Positions 11,850-23,507 of a stretch of DNA of 64,000 nucleotides are shown piece after piece. Under the pieces are notes generated by a model, which saw only the letters and a list, made by a program, of their open reading frames with translations, searched no databases and was not told the DNA's origin. This DNA comes from Magicicada septendecula (taxonomy: Eukaryota; Arthropoda; Insecta; Hemiptera; Cicadidae). Every line of letters starts with the position of its first letter. Positions within the stretch are counted from its first letter, which is position 1. Location: assembly GCA_034769895.1 (NCBI GenBank), contig CM068372.1:370283258-370347257 (forward strand), written 5' to 3'. The translations under genes were made by a program, and so were the position numbers.

Positions 11850-13127
11850 CAGTGGCGGCGCTAACGAAACGGGGGCCCCCCCGCGAAACTAATTAGGGGG
11901 CCCTATAAAAATGGTTAAATTTTGTATACGTAATAGGGGAAAACACTCAAATGAGTTTCTATTTACGTGTGTTTCACAACAATGGTTTGTGAATACTTTC
12001 TCGTCTGTCACAAAGCGTTTGCAATTTGCAAAGGATGTTTTACACGTGTACAAACTCTTAAAATTCATTGTTGCTAAATAGACAAAGTTCTATACAAACT
12101 ATAAAAAAACCAAAATAAAAAGAATTATTTATTTTTACGTCAAAGATCTAAATTCAGACTATGAAACAGTACCGCACACAGAGTGTTAAAAATTTATTAT
12201 TTAAAAACGAATGTCAAAGTAACATTCTAGCTTTTTTCAAACATTTAAATTAGTTTGTAACTGAATTTGTAAAATTCTTGAATATACTCTATGCAAGTTC
12301 TCCTTAAGTCTAATCCAATTCAATAACACTCGAACTCAAGTAATGTACAATATTTACAGATGAGGATCAACCAAAGTTCACTGTTTTCCTAAGCCTAGTC
12401 TTCTTTTTTTAATAGCTAAGAACTTTTCAACCACTTCGTTGATATTAGTTTTCTGTGTCTCTTCATGCTCAATGCTTAACAGTGCCAAGTCACTCAACCG
12501 AGTTTGGGCCATGGTACTTCTTAAGTATGACTTAATTTAATTAATTTAAGTTTTGAAAAGCTTCTTTCCGCTGTAGCTGTTGTGACAGGTATGGTTAAAT
12601 AAAGCTGCAAAGCTGTAGTTAAGTCTGGGAGGCAACTCATAAGGCAGCTGTTTTCTTCAACCAGTAAATTCATCATTTCTCAAATTCTTTTCTTGTGTAC
12701 AATTTCTTTGGTCATCAGAGCTTTGAAGGATATTACTTGGTCAGGCAGTGATGTGGAAAGGTCACCAGGATACACATTTACCAGAGCCTTATTTTTCTCC
12801 ACTATTGTCTCTTGTGAGAAGTTTACTAAATTCTGATGCGTCAGGAATGGAAACCTATCATCAATGCAACGCAATCCTTCGAATCTCATTTGTAGCTGAG
12901 CTATTACAATATCTAGTGTTGCATTGAAAACTTTTACTTCAAATGATTTCACTGGGTCGTCAATTCTATGGTCAACTGATAATTCAACAAAGAAGCGTTT
13001 TACAACTCGTTTACGCTTATTTTTCATGTTACAAGTTATGTCCCATGACTGGGCCAACTGGGGCCCCCCATGAGGGTCGGGGCCCCCCCGCGCCGCGGGG
13101 TCTGCGGGGGCCTTATCGCCGCCACTG
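11850..13127 (-). mobile_element. hAT element, internally deleted
   Basis: The left end begins CAGTGGCGGCG and the right end is CGCCGCCACTG, an 11-bp perfect terminal inverted repeat. It is flanked on both sides by TACATACA (11842-11849 and 13128-13135), an exact 8-bp target-site duplication, the hallmark of hAT transposition. Both ends have GC-rich subterminal DNA (GGGGGCCCCCC type). At 1278 bp it is far shorter than an autonomous element and keeps only the C-terminal part of the transposase on the minus strand. It is a different family from the larger hAT element at 48-50.8 kb, although the first nine terminal bases are the same. Confidence 0.9.
12370..13060 (-). pseudogene. hAT transposase, C-terminal remnant
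   Basis: The minus strand reads RVVKRFFVELSVDHRID near 13000 and FLTHQNLVNFSQE near 12810. After a stop near 12680 it continues with LYLTIPVTTATAERSFSKLK near 12560-12620, the conserved hATC dimerisation motif (P.T...AERSFS.LK). A frameshift follows, then LRKKY/TMAQTRL-like residues. The N-terminal zinc finger and most of the catalytic core are missing. The long in-frame extension upstream at 13060-13225 lies partly outside the element and is a chance opening. Confidence 0.75.
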
Positions 13128-13861
13128 TACATACACATCTGTCTAGGTAAACAAAAAACAAGAAAACTTGGATTCATCGAAACACAGCTGAGGATGCAAA
13201 CATCAAGCAGTATTTGAAAACACAACTGTCATAGGAAACTATAAAACATTATTTTCTTCAACTCATCGAAGACCCAATAGATATTCTTCAAAATGTGAAT
13301 AATTCTAAGAGATGGCAGATACAAATTACCGGTATTTGGAAATCGGAAAATTCTCCGTTGATGAATTCCAAGAGACATAAAAAACACAAGGAAATTGAAA
13401 TAAAAAGATTATGCGGTAATAAAATACATACGATTTACAGAGTGTCTGATTAAAATAGCATGGATAACCAAACAAGATTAAGTAAAAAAGAATGTCTTTA
13501 AAATAAACTACAAAAGTCTCAAAACCAAAATCAGTTATTATTTTGAAATATTAATTATTTGATAGCTGGGACGTTATAGTAAGTAGTGTCACTATTGGAT
13601 GGCGGGCATTACATAAATAAGAGTTTGGCGTTGACAAGATGGCGGCTTTGACCGGAAACTTTTAAAACATTTTTAAATAAACTGAATGTTAATAAATTGT
13701 TACAGTAGCTAAAAAATAAAATTAATCGAATAGTACAAATTGTTTGTAAATTTCTTGCGTATTATATGTGGTACATGCCCTGATGTTGAGAATCTATACG
13801 TATGTGCATCCTTTGAAAAATAAATACTTAATTCACATTGAGCATATTGTTTGATTTCAAA
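13128..13861. other. AT-rich non-coding DNA
   Basis: Begins with the second copy of the hAT target duplication (13128-13135). No gene recognised. Confidence 0.5.
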
Positions 13862-13907
13862 CAACAGTAGTAATAGTAGTAGTAGTAGTAGTAGTAGCAG
13901 TAGCAGT

Positions 13908-13963
<56 letters not shown>

Positions 13964-13995
13964 AAGTAGTAGTAGTAGTAGTTGTTGTAGCAGCA
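13862..13995. repeat. (AGT/AGC)n trinucleotide array
   Basis: About 130 bp of AGT units with a central AGC cluster. The long poly-Ser, poly-Leu and similar frames over it are low-complexity artefacts, not genes. Confidence 0.95.
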
Positions 13996-14720
13996 CAATA
14001 TTTGTATTTCTCAATTATAAACATCTACGTTTTACCAATATATCTTATCTACGTTCAGATACCGGCTTTGAAGACCTCCGTCAAATCATTAGATCTGCTT
14101 CTCAGATTTGCATTAAACGAATTTATCATTTTTACGAGTTGCACAGGAATACTTCAGTTACCATATGTTAAGGAACGTTATTTAATTATGTATTGAAAGA
14201 AACAATTAAAGTGAAGATAAGAAGCATTAAAGCGGACTGTTTAATATAAACTTCTGTAAATATATAATTAATGAGATCCATATATAGTAATTTCACAATT
14301 GTGCATAATTTCAACAACCGGGTATACTGACCAGCAGCAGCTGTTCAGGACCACAAAAGCGACAATCTAAAATAAATCCGGAGCGGTGGGTGTTTTGTAT
14401 TTGGCGTGTTTCAAGTGAGCATTGGAGTGACACAGTTGTCTGACCGCCTCGCCTGCCGCTTATCAGTGTGAAAATTAGCACAGTACTCAGTCAGCGAGCG
14501 ATTGTGATTAATTGTGCTGCCAGTTGCGTGCATCGCCACAAAATCTATGTCCGCTGCGTTGCGTAACATTATAGTGCATGGGTCTACTCTGCGTGGAAAT
14601 TAGTCTCTCTTTTACATATAGGCTTCACTATCACTCTCTATAAATACTATATGTATGCTATATGTATTACAGTATGCTCCCTAAGCTGCAGAACTCGCTC
14701 ACTATTTTGAACGAAGTAAA
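13996..14720. other. Non-coding DNA, partly a dispersed repeat
   Basis: No gene. The last part (about 14672-14720) contains GCTCCCTAAGCTGCAGAAC and a CGAAGTA motif, closely matched at about 63138-63190, so it is a dispersed repeat. The short (ATC)n run that follows belongs to the LINE tail. Confidence 0.45.
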
Positions 14721-15115
14721 TTAATCATCATCATCATCATCACCACTCCAAGGACTAGGCCTTAGACCTATTCCGGAACCCGTCTCCTCCTCAGTCTACC
14801 GACAACTCTCTTCCCAGTCGGGTGATAACCCAAGGCAGCCACAGGTAGACGGATATCATGCATGCGGTTCAAGTGTTCACACCATCTCCTTCTGTGGTCT
14901 TCAATCTTCTGGTGCAATGATACAGTGTTTAAATCGCGTCTAATAAACTCGTTCTTTCTCCGATCTAAGAGGGAACAACCTTGCATCCCTCTTAGAAATT
15001 TCATTTCGGCTGCCTGGATCCTATGCACGTCCCTTTTACTAATAGTCCATGTCTCACTAGCGTACAGGAATGTGGGAACAGCCACAGTTTTATAAAATTA
15101 CATTCGGGTATCCTT
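14721..15115 (-). pseudogene. RTE-like LINE 3' end with (GAT)n tail
   Basis: From 15085 leftwards the minus strand stays open for 105 codons: MAVPTFLYASETWTISKRD, then IQAAEMKFLRGMQGCSLLDR, RRWCEHLNRM and GKRVVGRLRRRR. It ends at a GAT run at 14721-14740. This is the best preserved C-terminal LINE block of its type in the window, but the RT core is absent. Confidence 0.75.
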
Positions 15116-16194
15116 CCGTGTTTTATTTTTCGTACATAAATTTTAGTATTAGTTCATTTTCCAGTTATGGAAAAAATTACAAATTCTCTACTACTATTTC
15201 TTTAGTAATATAACAATTGTAGAGCACACAATCATACAACAAATACTAATAATTCGAAACAATTTCGGTTTTGGGTAACAATTTATTTTAGTCCGACAGC
15301 CTGCTGGATTTTCACAATTTGTTTTTTTTAGCTTCCTCTTACAGGGTTGTCTACGTCACAACTCCTGTAATCTAGCATATCCATGGTTTGAACCGACATC
15401 TTTGCACAGGTAAACTAATAGTTTCTTGACTTTAATTCGAAAAAATTGAGAAGAATTTATTGGTGTATTTTAAACAAAAAAATAACGCACTTTACCAAAC
15501 ACTTAAAGTTGTTTAATACATTTTTGGGATAACATACTTAAACTAAAGTTGTAAGGGGTAATAAATATGGATTTTTTCAAAATATCTTCAGAAAAACTAA
15601 TTTTTGCAAGAGCTTTTAAGGATACAAATTTAGGATTACAGTGATTCTTAATGACATGAGATTTATTATCTTTAATCTGAATAACAGTTAATCAAGTCAG
15701 AATATTTAGAAATCAGCGTTTTCCATATTTGTTCCAACCATTACACTTCACGCTGGCTTACTAGTGACTTTTAATAAGTTATAAAATGTATTTATAATAT
15801 TATATGGAAAAATAGTGAATTTCCCATTTGTGGTGAGGGAAACAGAGAGTCCAAAACTTCAACCTAGTCTCATCTCCCTCGCACACAAACTAGTTTCTTT
15901 CACATCCAGGATCAACTCCTAGTTACGTAACTGGTCAGCCACTGGTTACGTAACTGCTTTAGATTGAAGTCGACGTCGTCTCTTGCATTCTTTCAAACGT
16001 AACTATAACTTATCTACACATGTTCTAAACTTTTCAGCAGCTCGACTGCAAAAGTCCATTCAGGACCTATTCCGCTTATTGTTCACACCTCAGAACCGGG
16101 TTATGCTGGTTTCTATTATTATTATTATTCCGGCTGTACAATGTTTACACATTTTCCGGAACCAAACATTACAGAAGTGATTGAAATCTCATCA
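15116..16194. other. No recognisable gene
   Basis: AT-rich sequence without a recognisable protein, RNA or repeat edge. Confidence 0.5.
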
Positions 16195-16880
16195 TCCACA
16201 GCTGCTTGTCCATTCAAAGATCTTTTTCAGTTTCTCGTTCCCTCAATATAGTCTGAATTTCTTCTATCCAGGTGATAGGAGGTGATCTCTTTTCCTTCTT
16301 CCTGGTGGGGTCCATTCCATAACTCTCCTTGGCAATCTTTCCTGTGTCATTCTTTTCGTGTGTCCATACAAATGTAATTTTTTTGTTTGGATAAAATCAA
16401 AAACTGAATTTTTCACATTCCTTCTGTCCTTAATGACTTCATTTCTAATTTTCTCATGTCTGGATACTCTTGCCGAACGTCTCCAAAAGTCCATGTCTGC
16501 TGTCATTAATTTTGTTCTTGTGTGTTTATTAGTAGTATAAACTTCTGAGCCCTAAGTTATGATACTCCTAACAATGGTTTTTAGTTTCTTCTGTAATATG
16601 TTTATCCCACAGGATTCTATTTAATGTAGATATAGGCATCTTTCCCAAATTAATTCTGGATTGTAATTTTCGCCCCACTGGCCGTAATTTTCGCCCCTAA
16701 ATAGTTTTATTCCTCTGTATATGAAATCTTCCCGATGTCTTCCTCCAATATCAAGTCTTGATGAAGGTCACCTATTGCCATGTAGGCCTATTTTGTTTTA
16801 TTCATATTTACCTTTATTCCCCATTTCTGATATTCCTGTATCAATTTTCTAGTCATATGCTGGTTTATTACTGTTGTATT
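16195..16880 (-). pseudogene. RTE-like LINE fragment
   Basis: Starting near 16870 on the minus strand there are VNMNKTKYAYMAIGD (the post-catalytic K.NK.KT block), a damaged NYLG, LKTIVRS-TQGSEVYTTN, then the open stretch 16506-16264 with DFWRRSARVSRHEKIRNEVI, LHLYGHTKRM and GRRKRD. The order matches the other LINE copies. Frames are broken in at least three places. Confidence 0.65.
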
Positions 16881-17527
16881 TTAAAATCGTGTTTTGTTGT
16901 CTTCACCGTTTGTTAGTTCCTCTAACCAATATTGTTTACCGTGCTGGAAGCTATATTCGGTTGAATACTAATCCTAGGACGGCGGTGCATTATGAACCGC
17001 CATAAACGTATGTTTTATTGCAAATCGATATTGTTTATATGTGAGGTGGCGTGACTGCTTACGCTGCCGCTATAATGTAAGATAATATCTTAATTTATTG
17101 TAACAAGTTTTTCCAGTGCTGAACAGGTACTTGGTGGGCCTGTTACACGAATCGCTGAACTGTGAAGTTTGCCCCCAAAATGTTTAATTTTTCACCAATC
17201 GTAGGCCACTGCTCCCTTGCGTCTCTTCCGGACAGACATTCTGGGTTACCAACTGGCGGTCCAAGTTATTGACGTGAGCAGCAAGGTAAAGAGGTTACGC
17301 TAGATGCGTTTGTCGTCTTAAGTCAGATCGCACACTGGGTCCGTTCCGTTCAGATCGGATGGAAACGTCAGATCGCGTGCGGCACTTAGGCTACCTCACA
17401 CACAGAACAGAATGCCAGTTGGGCTCCGGTTGAAGTGGTTTCGTTGAACGTTGTGGTTTGTACACTTGTCGTTTGTAGTTCTAAACACGGGACGGCAGTA
17501 GTTATTTATTATTAATAAGTTTCTTAG
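16881..17527. other. No recognisable gene
   Basis: From about 17040 onward the base composition is closer to balanced with many CpGs, but I see no coding or RNA signal. Confidence 0.4.
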
Positions 17528-18002
17528 TATTACAACGCGTCGGTCTCACGGAACGTCGTGTTGTACAGCGAAAACATAATACAGACAGCAGTGAACTCAC
17601 TAATAACCAGCTTTAATGAGTCACAGATAACAATTTGAAACCAACAAGACACTCCATACAGTAGTTCTAGTAAAATTTGTCCACACGCAACAATAATGTC
17701 AACTATTAGAGTTCCACACTAATTATAACACAATAATCATTTCGTCACAATACTTCGATCCACACTTGAATCAACAACTGTAACTAACTTCTAAGCCAGC
17801 CGCTATTGCTTATATAGATCCCGCAGAGGTACAAAAAAAATTTCTATCCTTCTGGCGGCGTGCCAGCATAATTTGCGTAGATATAAGTTCTCTCGAAGAG
17901 TCTGGAAGATACTTCAGTGCGGCCTTGACCTGCTCGGCTAGCCTAGAAACGGGTGGAAGGAGGCTCTTGATTCTTCGAGAGCGTTCCTTAATTGTCGTAT
18001 CA
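17528..18002 (-). mobile_element. Possible solo LTR, gypsy-like
   Basis: The start TATTACAACG and end TTGTCGTATCA resemble the ends of the gypsy LTRs at 47.9 and 56.2 kb (TGTTACGACG...CGTCGTAACA). Internal order is similar too: a CGTCG block, an ACTCACTAATAACC-like block and a GCGGCCTTGACC block near the right end. No internal region or second LTR is adjacent and no clean target duplication is visible. A diverged solo LTR is the simplest reading. Confidence 0.4.
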
Positions 18003-18149
18003 CTTTATTATTACTTCCATATTCCTTAAGGAAATGAAAGTATGGTGATGGCAAAAAAAATCGTGTTCGAGATTATTGCAGATTCTGATTGTACTACACT
18101 CAAAACATGAAAAAAGTCGTTTTCCGAAATGTGTGTGTGTGTGTGTGTA

Positions 18150-18945
18150 GATTTTTTTCTATGGCAAACGATAACTGCCGCAAATTCAAACAGAATCAAA
18201 TAATTTTTTGCATACAGCCCTGATTTGTAGAGTACTCACGACCTATTGTTTTTGGTGAAGATCGGTTGAGGGAAAGGGGTAGTTTACCGGCAACGGTTTT
18301 TTTTTATCAAGGGAAAATTTTTTTTTTGCAAACGCTAACAGCCGCAAATTCAAACAGAATCAAATAATGTTTCGCATACAGCCCTGAATTGTAGAGTTCT
18401 CAAGACCTATTGTTTTTGGTGAGGATCGGTTAAGGGAAAGGGGTAGTTTACCTGTAACGTTTTATGTTTTAACAAGGGTATTTCCTATGGCAAACGATAA
18501 CAGCCGCAAATTCAAACAGAATCAAAAGATTATGTGCATACAGCCCTAAATTGTAGAGTTCTCAAGACCTATTGTTTTTGGTGAAGATTGGTTAAGGGAA
18601 AGGGGTAGTTTACCTACAACGTTTTTTTAACAAGGGTATTTTCTATGGCAAACGGTAACAGCCGCAAATTCAAACAGAATCAAATAATGTTTTGCATACA
18701 GCCCTGATACTCAAGACTTATTGTTTTTGGTGAAGATCGGTTAAGGGGAAGGGGTAGTTTACCTGCAACGTTTTTTTATGAAGCGTATTTTCTATGGCAA
18801 ACGATAACAGCCGCAAATTCAAACAGAATCAAATAAGTTTTTGCATACGTCCATGAATTGTAGAGGTCTCAAGGACTTTCGATTTTAGTGAAGATCGGTT
18901 AAGGGGAAGGGGTAGTTTACCTGCAACCTTTTACGTTTTAACAAC
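18150..18945 (+). repeat. Tandem array inside repeat A, about 5 units
   Basis: Five units of about 150-165 bp. The phrase GGCAAACG(A/G)TAACAGCCGC recurs near 18160, 18328, 18486, 18643 and 18792, each followed by CATACAGCCCTGA and GAAGATCGGTTAAGGG-like blocks. The inverted copy has only three units. Confidence 0.9.
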
Positions 18946-19145
18946 AGTAAAGTATTTGAAAATTCATTAAACTTCTTCAAACAATGGTAATTGTTAAAAA
19001 TAAAATAATTTTGTTGCCAGGCAATAAAATTATAATTTTTTCATTTTAATGTAAATTATGTATGAGTTAATATCTTTATATATATAATTCTTCTGTACGT
19101 GTGTATGTCACTGAACTCCTCCATGTATAAAATAATATATCGTTC

Positions 19146-21402
19146 TGTGCCGAACTGGCTTCGGCAACGTATTAGATTATTAGTATTTTAAAAACGAGCG
19201 CCGCTGACGTCACGCACTGCCACTCTGTTACGATTGTTTGTTGCCGGTCTGTTATACACACAAAAGGTTGTGTTGCTACGCAATACGGCTGGCACTGCCA
19301 GCCAGCTGTGTGTCTGTACATTCCTGCTCGGAGGTTACTTGGCTGGAGCGAAACGTTGATTTGCTCTCATTTCTGCTTCATCCTCCAAGCTGTTCATCTG
19401 GTCTCGGCTGGCGGCGAACTTCTAACCAGGACTTCCGTACCTATCACTATGATAGGCTAGATAAAGCGTGCTCCAGGTACGTGCAAGTCTGTGGGTTCTG
19501 AAAATATTCTAACCCCAAATATATTTTGCGTTTCTGCTTTCATTATGAGTTATGCCTGTGTGTGTGTGTGCGTATAGAGCAGTTTTTTTAATCTGGGCAT
19601 TAACGCTGTTACAAAATCAAATTAAATTATATTTAATTAAATTATGAATGTGAGAGTCGTGGGTCAAGTTGATGTCAATAGAGAATATGTTAATGTATCT
19701 TGCACTCAGCTGTTTTGATGTAATTAATAACAACGATAGACACAGCAAATCAATTTGAATATCTCAATGAAACATTTAAGAAAGTAATGGCTAGACGAGC
19801 TTAGTACTGTTTAATCTGAATTAGTGGCGATGTGTGTATGCGCTGTAGCTGCTTAAAGTTAGTGTTGGTATTTAATGTGGACGGCCTATGTGGCGTGAAT
19901 TTCTTTATGACACCCTCTACAAGTATTGTATGTCCAGGTGCTCCACCAAGGACGAGATGGGTGTCAGGGGCGAACGAACATCTGTTCCCCCTAATAGCAG
20001 AGACGATCTTTAGCCACAATGCCGTCAGTCGAGGACTTTTCGATGCTAAGCTGAACCAAGAACTTTTCCAACGCTAAGCTGCACCAGGGACGGGTGATAT
20101 GACTGTGACATCACTGATCCTCGCCTACACGGACTAAGTACACCGGACTATCCAGGTGGGAAAATTCTGTTTATCTATTTCTCTCTCTCTACAACTTGTG
20201 AATGCACAGAAGCCGCCAGAAGCTCACTCGTGAAGTTCTGAAAATTAGACTCTAGCACAAACTCTCATGTTCAATTATGTGTGATCATCATGTTATTGCA
20301 TGTGTGAACATTACCACAGTACACTTAATGAAGTATCTTATAACTGTATAATGTGTAAGAAGTTACACACATACACACACATCCGCAGTTTACTGTAAGA
20401 TCTAACTTTCATCTAATTAAGACCATTAGGGAGTTAATTATTTCGTGCTATCAAGTCATCTGGTCATGGCAGAGTTTAATAACGTAGCTGGGGGTTGTCT
20501 GATGCTGTTGATGAGAAACGATTTTCTTTCACACACATACTTAACGCTTAATGATTAAGCTAAGGGTTCGTTTGGCTGTTTGAGTTTCGGGGCGGTAACT
20601 TACATTCTCTGGTGTGAACTATGCTTGTGAATATACTAGCAAATCTATGCTTAGGAGCTGTGATATTCCATTTTACGTTGTTATTTATATTTGTACCTAG
20701 CTATATATATTAGGCTTCATTTATTTACTGTAGTGGGAATCGGTTTATGTGGAGGTTAGTGTTGAAATGAGGGATGTTTTGTTATTCATGTCGTATATGT
20801 GTTTGTGTGTGTAATTTTACTATATATATACATAGATATATTTTTGGGGAATATGTAACTGATTTAAAACAAGAGTATCATAATAATAATATATATCAAA
20901 TAACCATAAATGTGCTCGCTGAGACAACAGGCTAGCCTAATTGATATTATACAACACTGATAGATTAGTATTGCTTAATGAATGAGATTATTACCAACTT
21001 TGACTCATACATGATCAGGCAGAAATTTTGCAATTAGTAATATCAATTCATTTACTTGGTGACATTATGGATTAATGGAAATACATAGATATATATAATT
21101 CTGCCTTAAATGTGTGCTCACACAATTACGAACTTGTTATTTATGTAAAATCTTACAGGTCGAATAAAGCACACGCTTGTTGGTTAAAAGAGTTTTTCAT
21201 TTGCAAGTCCTGTCATTCACCTGGGGGGACATGTCTGTAATTGTATTTGGGCCTTGCACACTTTTGCTTCCTCTAGGTTTCTCTTTACCTAGTTCTAAAT
21301 ATGATGTCTCTCCCCTTTTACAAAAAAAACTTAATAAAAATAAAATTAAATAAAATTCAAAAAAAAAATTTACAAAACTTAGAAAATAAAAGGGGGGTTT
21401 CA
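19146..21402 (+). repeat. 5' LTR of the non-autonomous element
   Basis: A 2257-bp LTR, TG...CA. It contains the eukaryotic polyadenylation hexamer AATAAA at 21163-21168, about 235 bp before the LTR end. TATA-like AT runs occur near 20700 and 20820. Two short frames (about 87 and 81 codons, at 19238 and 19832) and a minus-strand frame over the second match no family I know and are probably chance. Confidence 0.92.
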
Positions 21403-21404
21403 AA

Positions 21405-21420
21405 TGGTAGCAGAGCGTGG
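21405..21420 (+). promoter_or_regulatory. Primer-binding site, initiator tRNA-Met type
   Basis: Two bases after the LTR, TGGTAGCAGAGCGTGG. From knowledge of animal initiator methionine tRNAs, whose 3' end reads CTCTGCTACCA, the first eleven bases are an exact complement. Position and sequence define the plus strand as the element's sense strand. Confidence 0.8.
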
Positions 21421-23493
21421 TTTTTATGATTCTGGATGGATAGTAGGTATGATTTCTGCCTTATTTTCTCTGTTGAACTTGAGAAATTTTAGAATCTGGG
21501 GACTTGTATTTATTTTCTTAAATGAAACTTAGTGTGGCTACAGACGTGTCAGCTGGTGTTAGGACTTGCAAATTACTTCAAATTATTTTTGATTAGAATC
21601 CAAGTGTTGTAAGAAAACTTAATGATAGTGTAATAAATTAACAGAATGAACAACCAGAGAAAAAGAGCACATTTTATAAAATGAATAGGGGGGTTAATGA
21701 AGTTTAAAATAATTTAATATGTGTTAGTGTTTAAGTGATTATTTTGTGATGTTGAGTGCGAGATGAATTTTGAAAAGGGGTTATGAGAATGTGATTAATT
21801 TGTTTTAATGAATGTGTGCTGATTGGTTGCACTTGCACATACCCTGGAGCTCATACGGAGTCTGGACATGATGAGGGCCGTCGGTACTTGTTGAGTTTGA
21901 TTATGACTTGTCTTTTGGATTAGACAACGTGTTTGGTAGCATCCCAGTTATATGGTAATTGTTTATTGAGGGCGTTGAGTTGCGGTATCGTATTTTGAAT
22001 GCGGTTATGGTCCGACCAAGGGCATGGATGTGATACTTTATATTTTCGATTATATCGAATTTTATGTGTACTTTGTGTGTTGTATTTAGTGAGTTAGTTT
22101 GATTGTTTTGTGTTGTGTTCTCTTCTGGGCATTTTGCATGGCTGTTTCTCTGCTTTTATGACACCCATCTCGTCGTATCGCTAGAGTATTCTGGAGCCAC
22201 TTGAATGATCAAGTTCTTCCTTATGTGTTGGTGTTAAATTGTTGTCTGTGATGTATGTTGTAAATTGTAAAATTCTGGTGGACACTGAGCGAATTTAAGT
22301 AGTAAGAGGGGCGTTCCAAATGAAGAAGGAATTCAGATGAAGTTGAGTTAGGATTTTTTTTTTGGGGACCTTGTTTTTTGAAACGGGAATTTTAACGCCG
22401 ACTGCACTAAAGACAATAGATGTTAGAAAGAATAAATTGAATATTAAACCGGAATCGATGCAATAGTTTTGAACAGTGATACAAACTGATCCGAAAGATA
22501 ACCTTTGGCCAACTGATAGCCGCAGCTGTAGCAGTGTTTCAAGCCTTGCTGCCTGCTTATCTGATAGATTGTGTATCGTTATATCCGGCTAAATTCAAAG
22601 ACCAGTTTATTTGTTTTCTGTCTGATCAGCTGTTCGAGTGATTTAAAATGTAGGTCAGTTTCTCAATGTGGATTAGTGTTTGGCCCGAACCATGCCGCAT
22701 TCCGGGTTGATGTCCCCATGGTTGTTTGGGCGTCGGTTGTATGGCTGAGTGTTGGCTGTCCGCAGAGAAGTTACCCCCCCCCTCCTTAGGTAGAGAGATA
22801 ACTATTATAAGGTGGAGATTGATGTTCGCGTGCCCTCAATGCGGTCTTCTCGGCCTTGCTAATCGGGTCCGTCCGCCCTAGTGTAGGGATGTGGGCCAGT
22901 CGTGTGTCAAGGATTGATAATGCCTTGTTTTGCTGCACACGGCTGGTCGGTCCACGAGCTGGACGGTTGTAGAAATGGTACTCCCATATCAAGGTTGTAG
23001 CACCTTGTTAGCCTTCGGGCGTGAATATGTGAGTACCAGGAGGGTTAGGTGGTGGTCACCGGTGATGGTGACGTGTTGGGGCGGTCCCGAGAGTTTGGCA
23101 TGGAGGAGAGGACGCGCGTGGGGGATGGTCGCAGTGTGGAGGAGATTTTCAGTCCTGGAAAGGAATATTGTGTTAGTGGTCCTGGGTCTCAGTTGTTGAT
23201 TTGGGAGGCCTTGGTGGTCAGTACTCACAGCTGGCGCCTGCGATTCTTCTCTTTCTCCTGTTTTTTCCTGTCTCTTCTATCTGCATGCGGACCAGGGCCC
23301 GGCGAGCATGCAGGACTCACACTTACACCTTCTCTTTCAGACACACATTCACTGACTCACACCTCTTCCTTCTGCTTTTCGTTTTCCTGTGTTACTGAAC
23401 CCACCAAGAGCGGTTTTAGAGTCTGAGATTTTCCAGGTTTCCCGCAGCCGTCGTGCTTGAGGACTTGTTTGTTTTGGGTCAACCATGTTGCCC

Positions 23494-23507
23494 TTTTGGG
23501 GTGAGGG
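23494..23507 (+). promoter_or_regulatory. Polypurine tract
   Basis: TTTTGGGGTGAGGG lies immediately before the 3' LTR, the expected plus-strand primer position. It has one internal T. Confidence 0.7.

Larger units (their letters stand above)
21403..23507 (+). other. Non-coding interior of the LTR element
   Basis: No frame longer than 125 codons and none with retroviral-type motifs (no CCHC knuckle, DTG, YxDD or HHCC). The second half (22680-23450) is clearly more GC-rich than the LTRs. A packaging or dimerisation signal would be expected just after the primer-binding site, but none can be identified by eye. Confidence 0.8.

Noticed and set aside
13060..13225. N-terminal extension of the 181-codon frame at 12680-13225
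   Set aside because: It crosses the hAT inverted repeat and target duplication into flanking DNA, so it is not part of the transposase.
13709..14171. Long poly-Leu and poly-Ser frames
   Set aside because: Produced by the AGT/AGC array; low complexity only.
19238..20077. Two conserved frames in the LTRs (87 and 81 codons), identical in both copies
   Set aside because: Identity follows from the recent duplication of the LTR, not from selection; no family resemblance.
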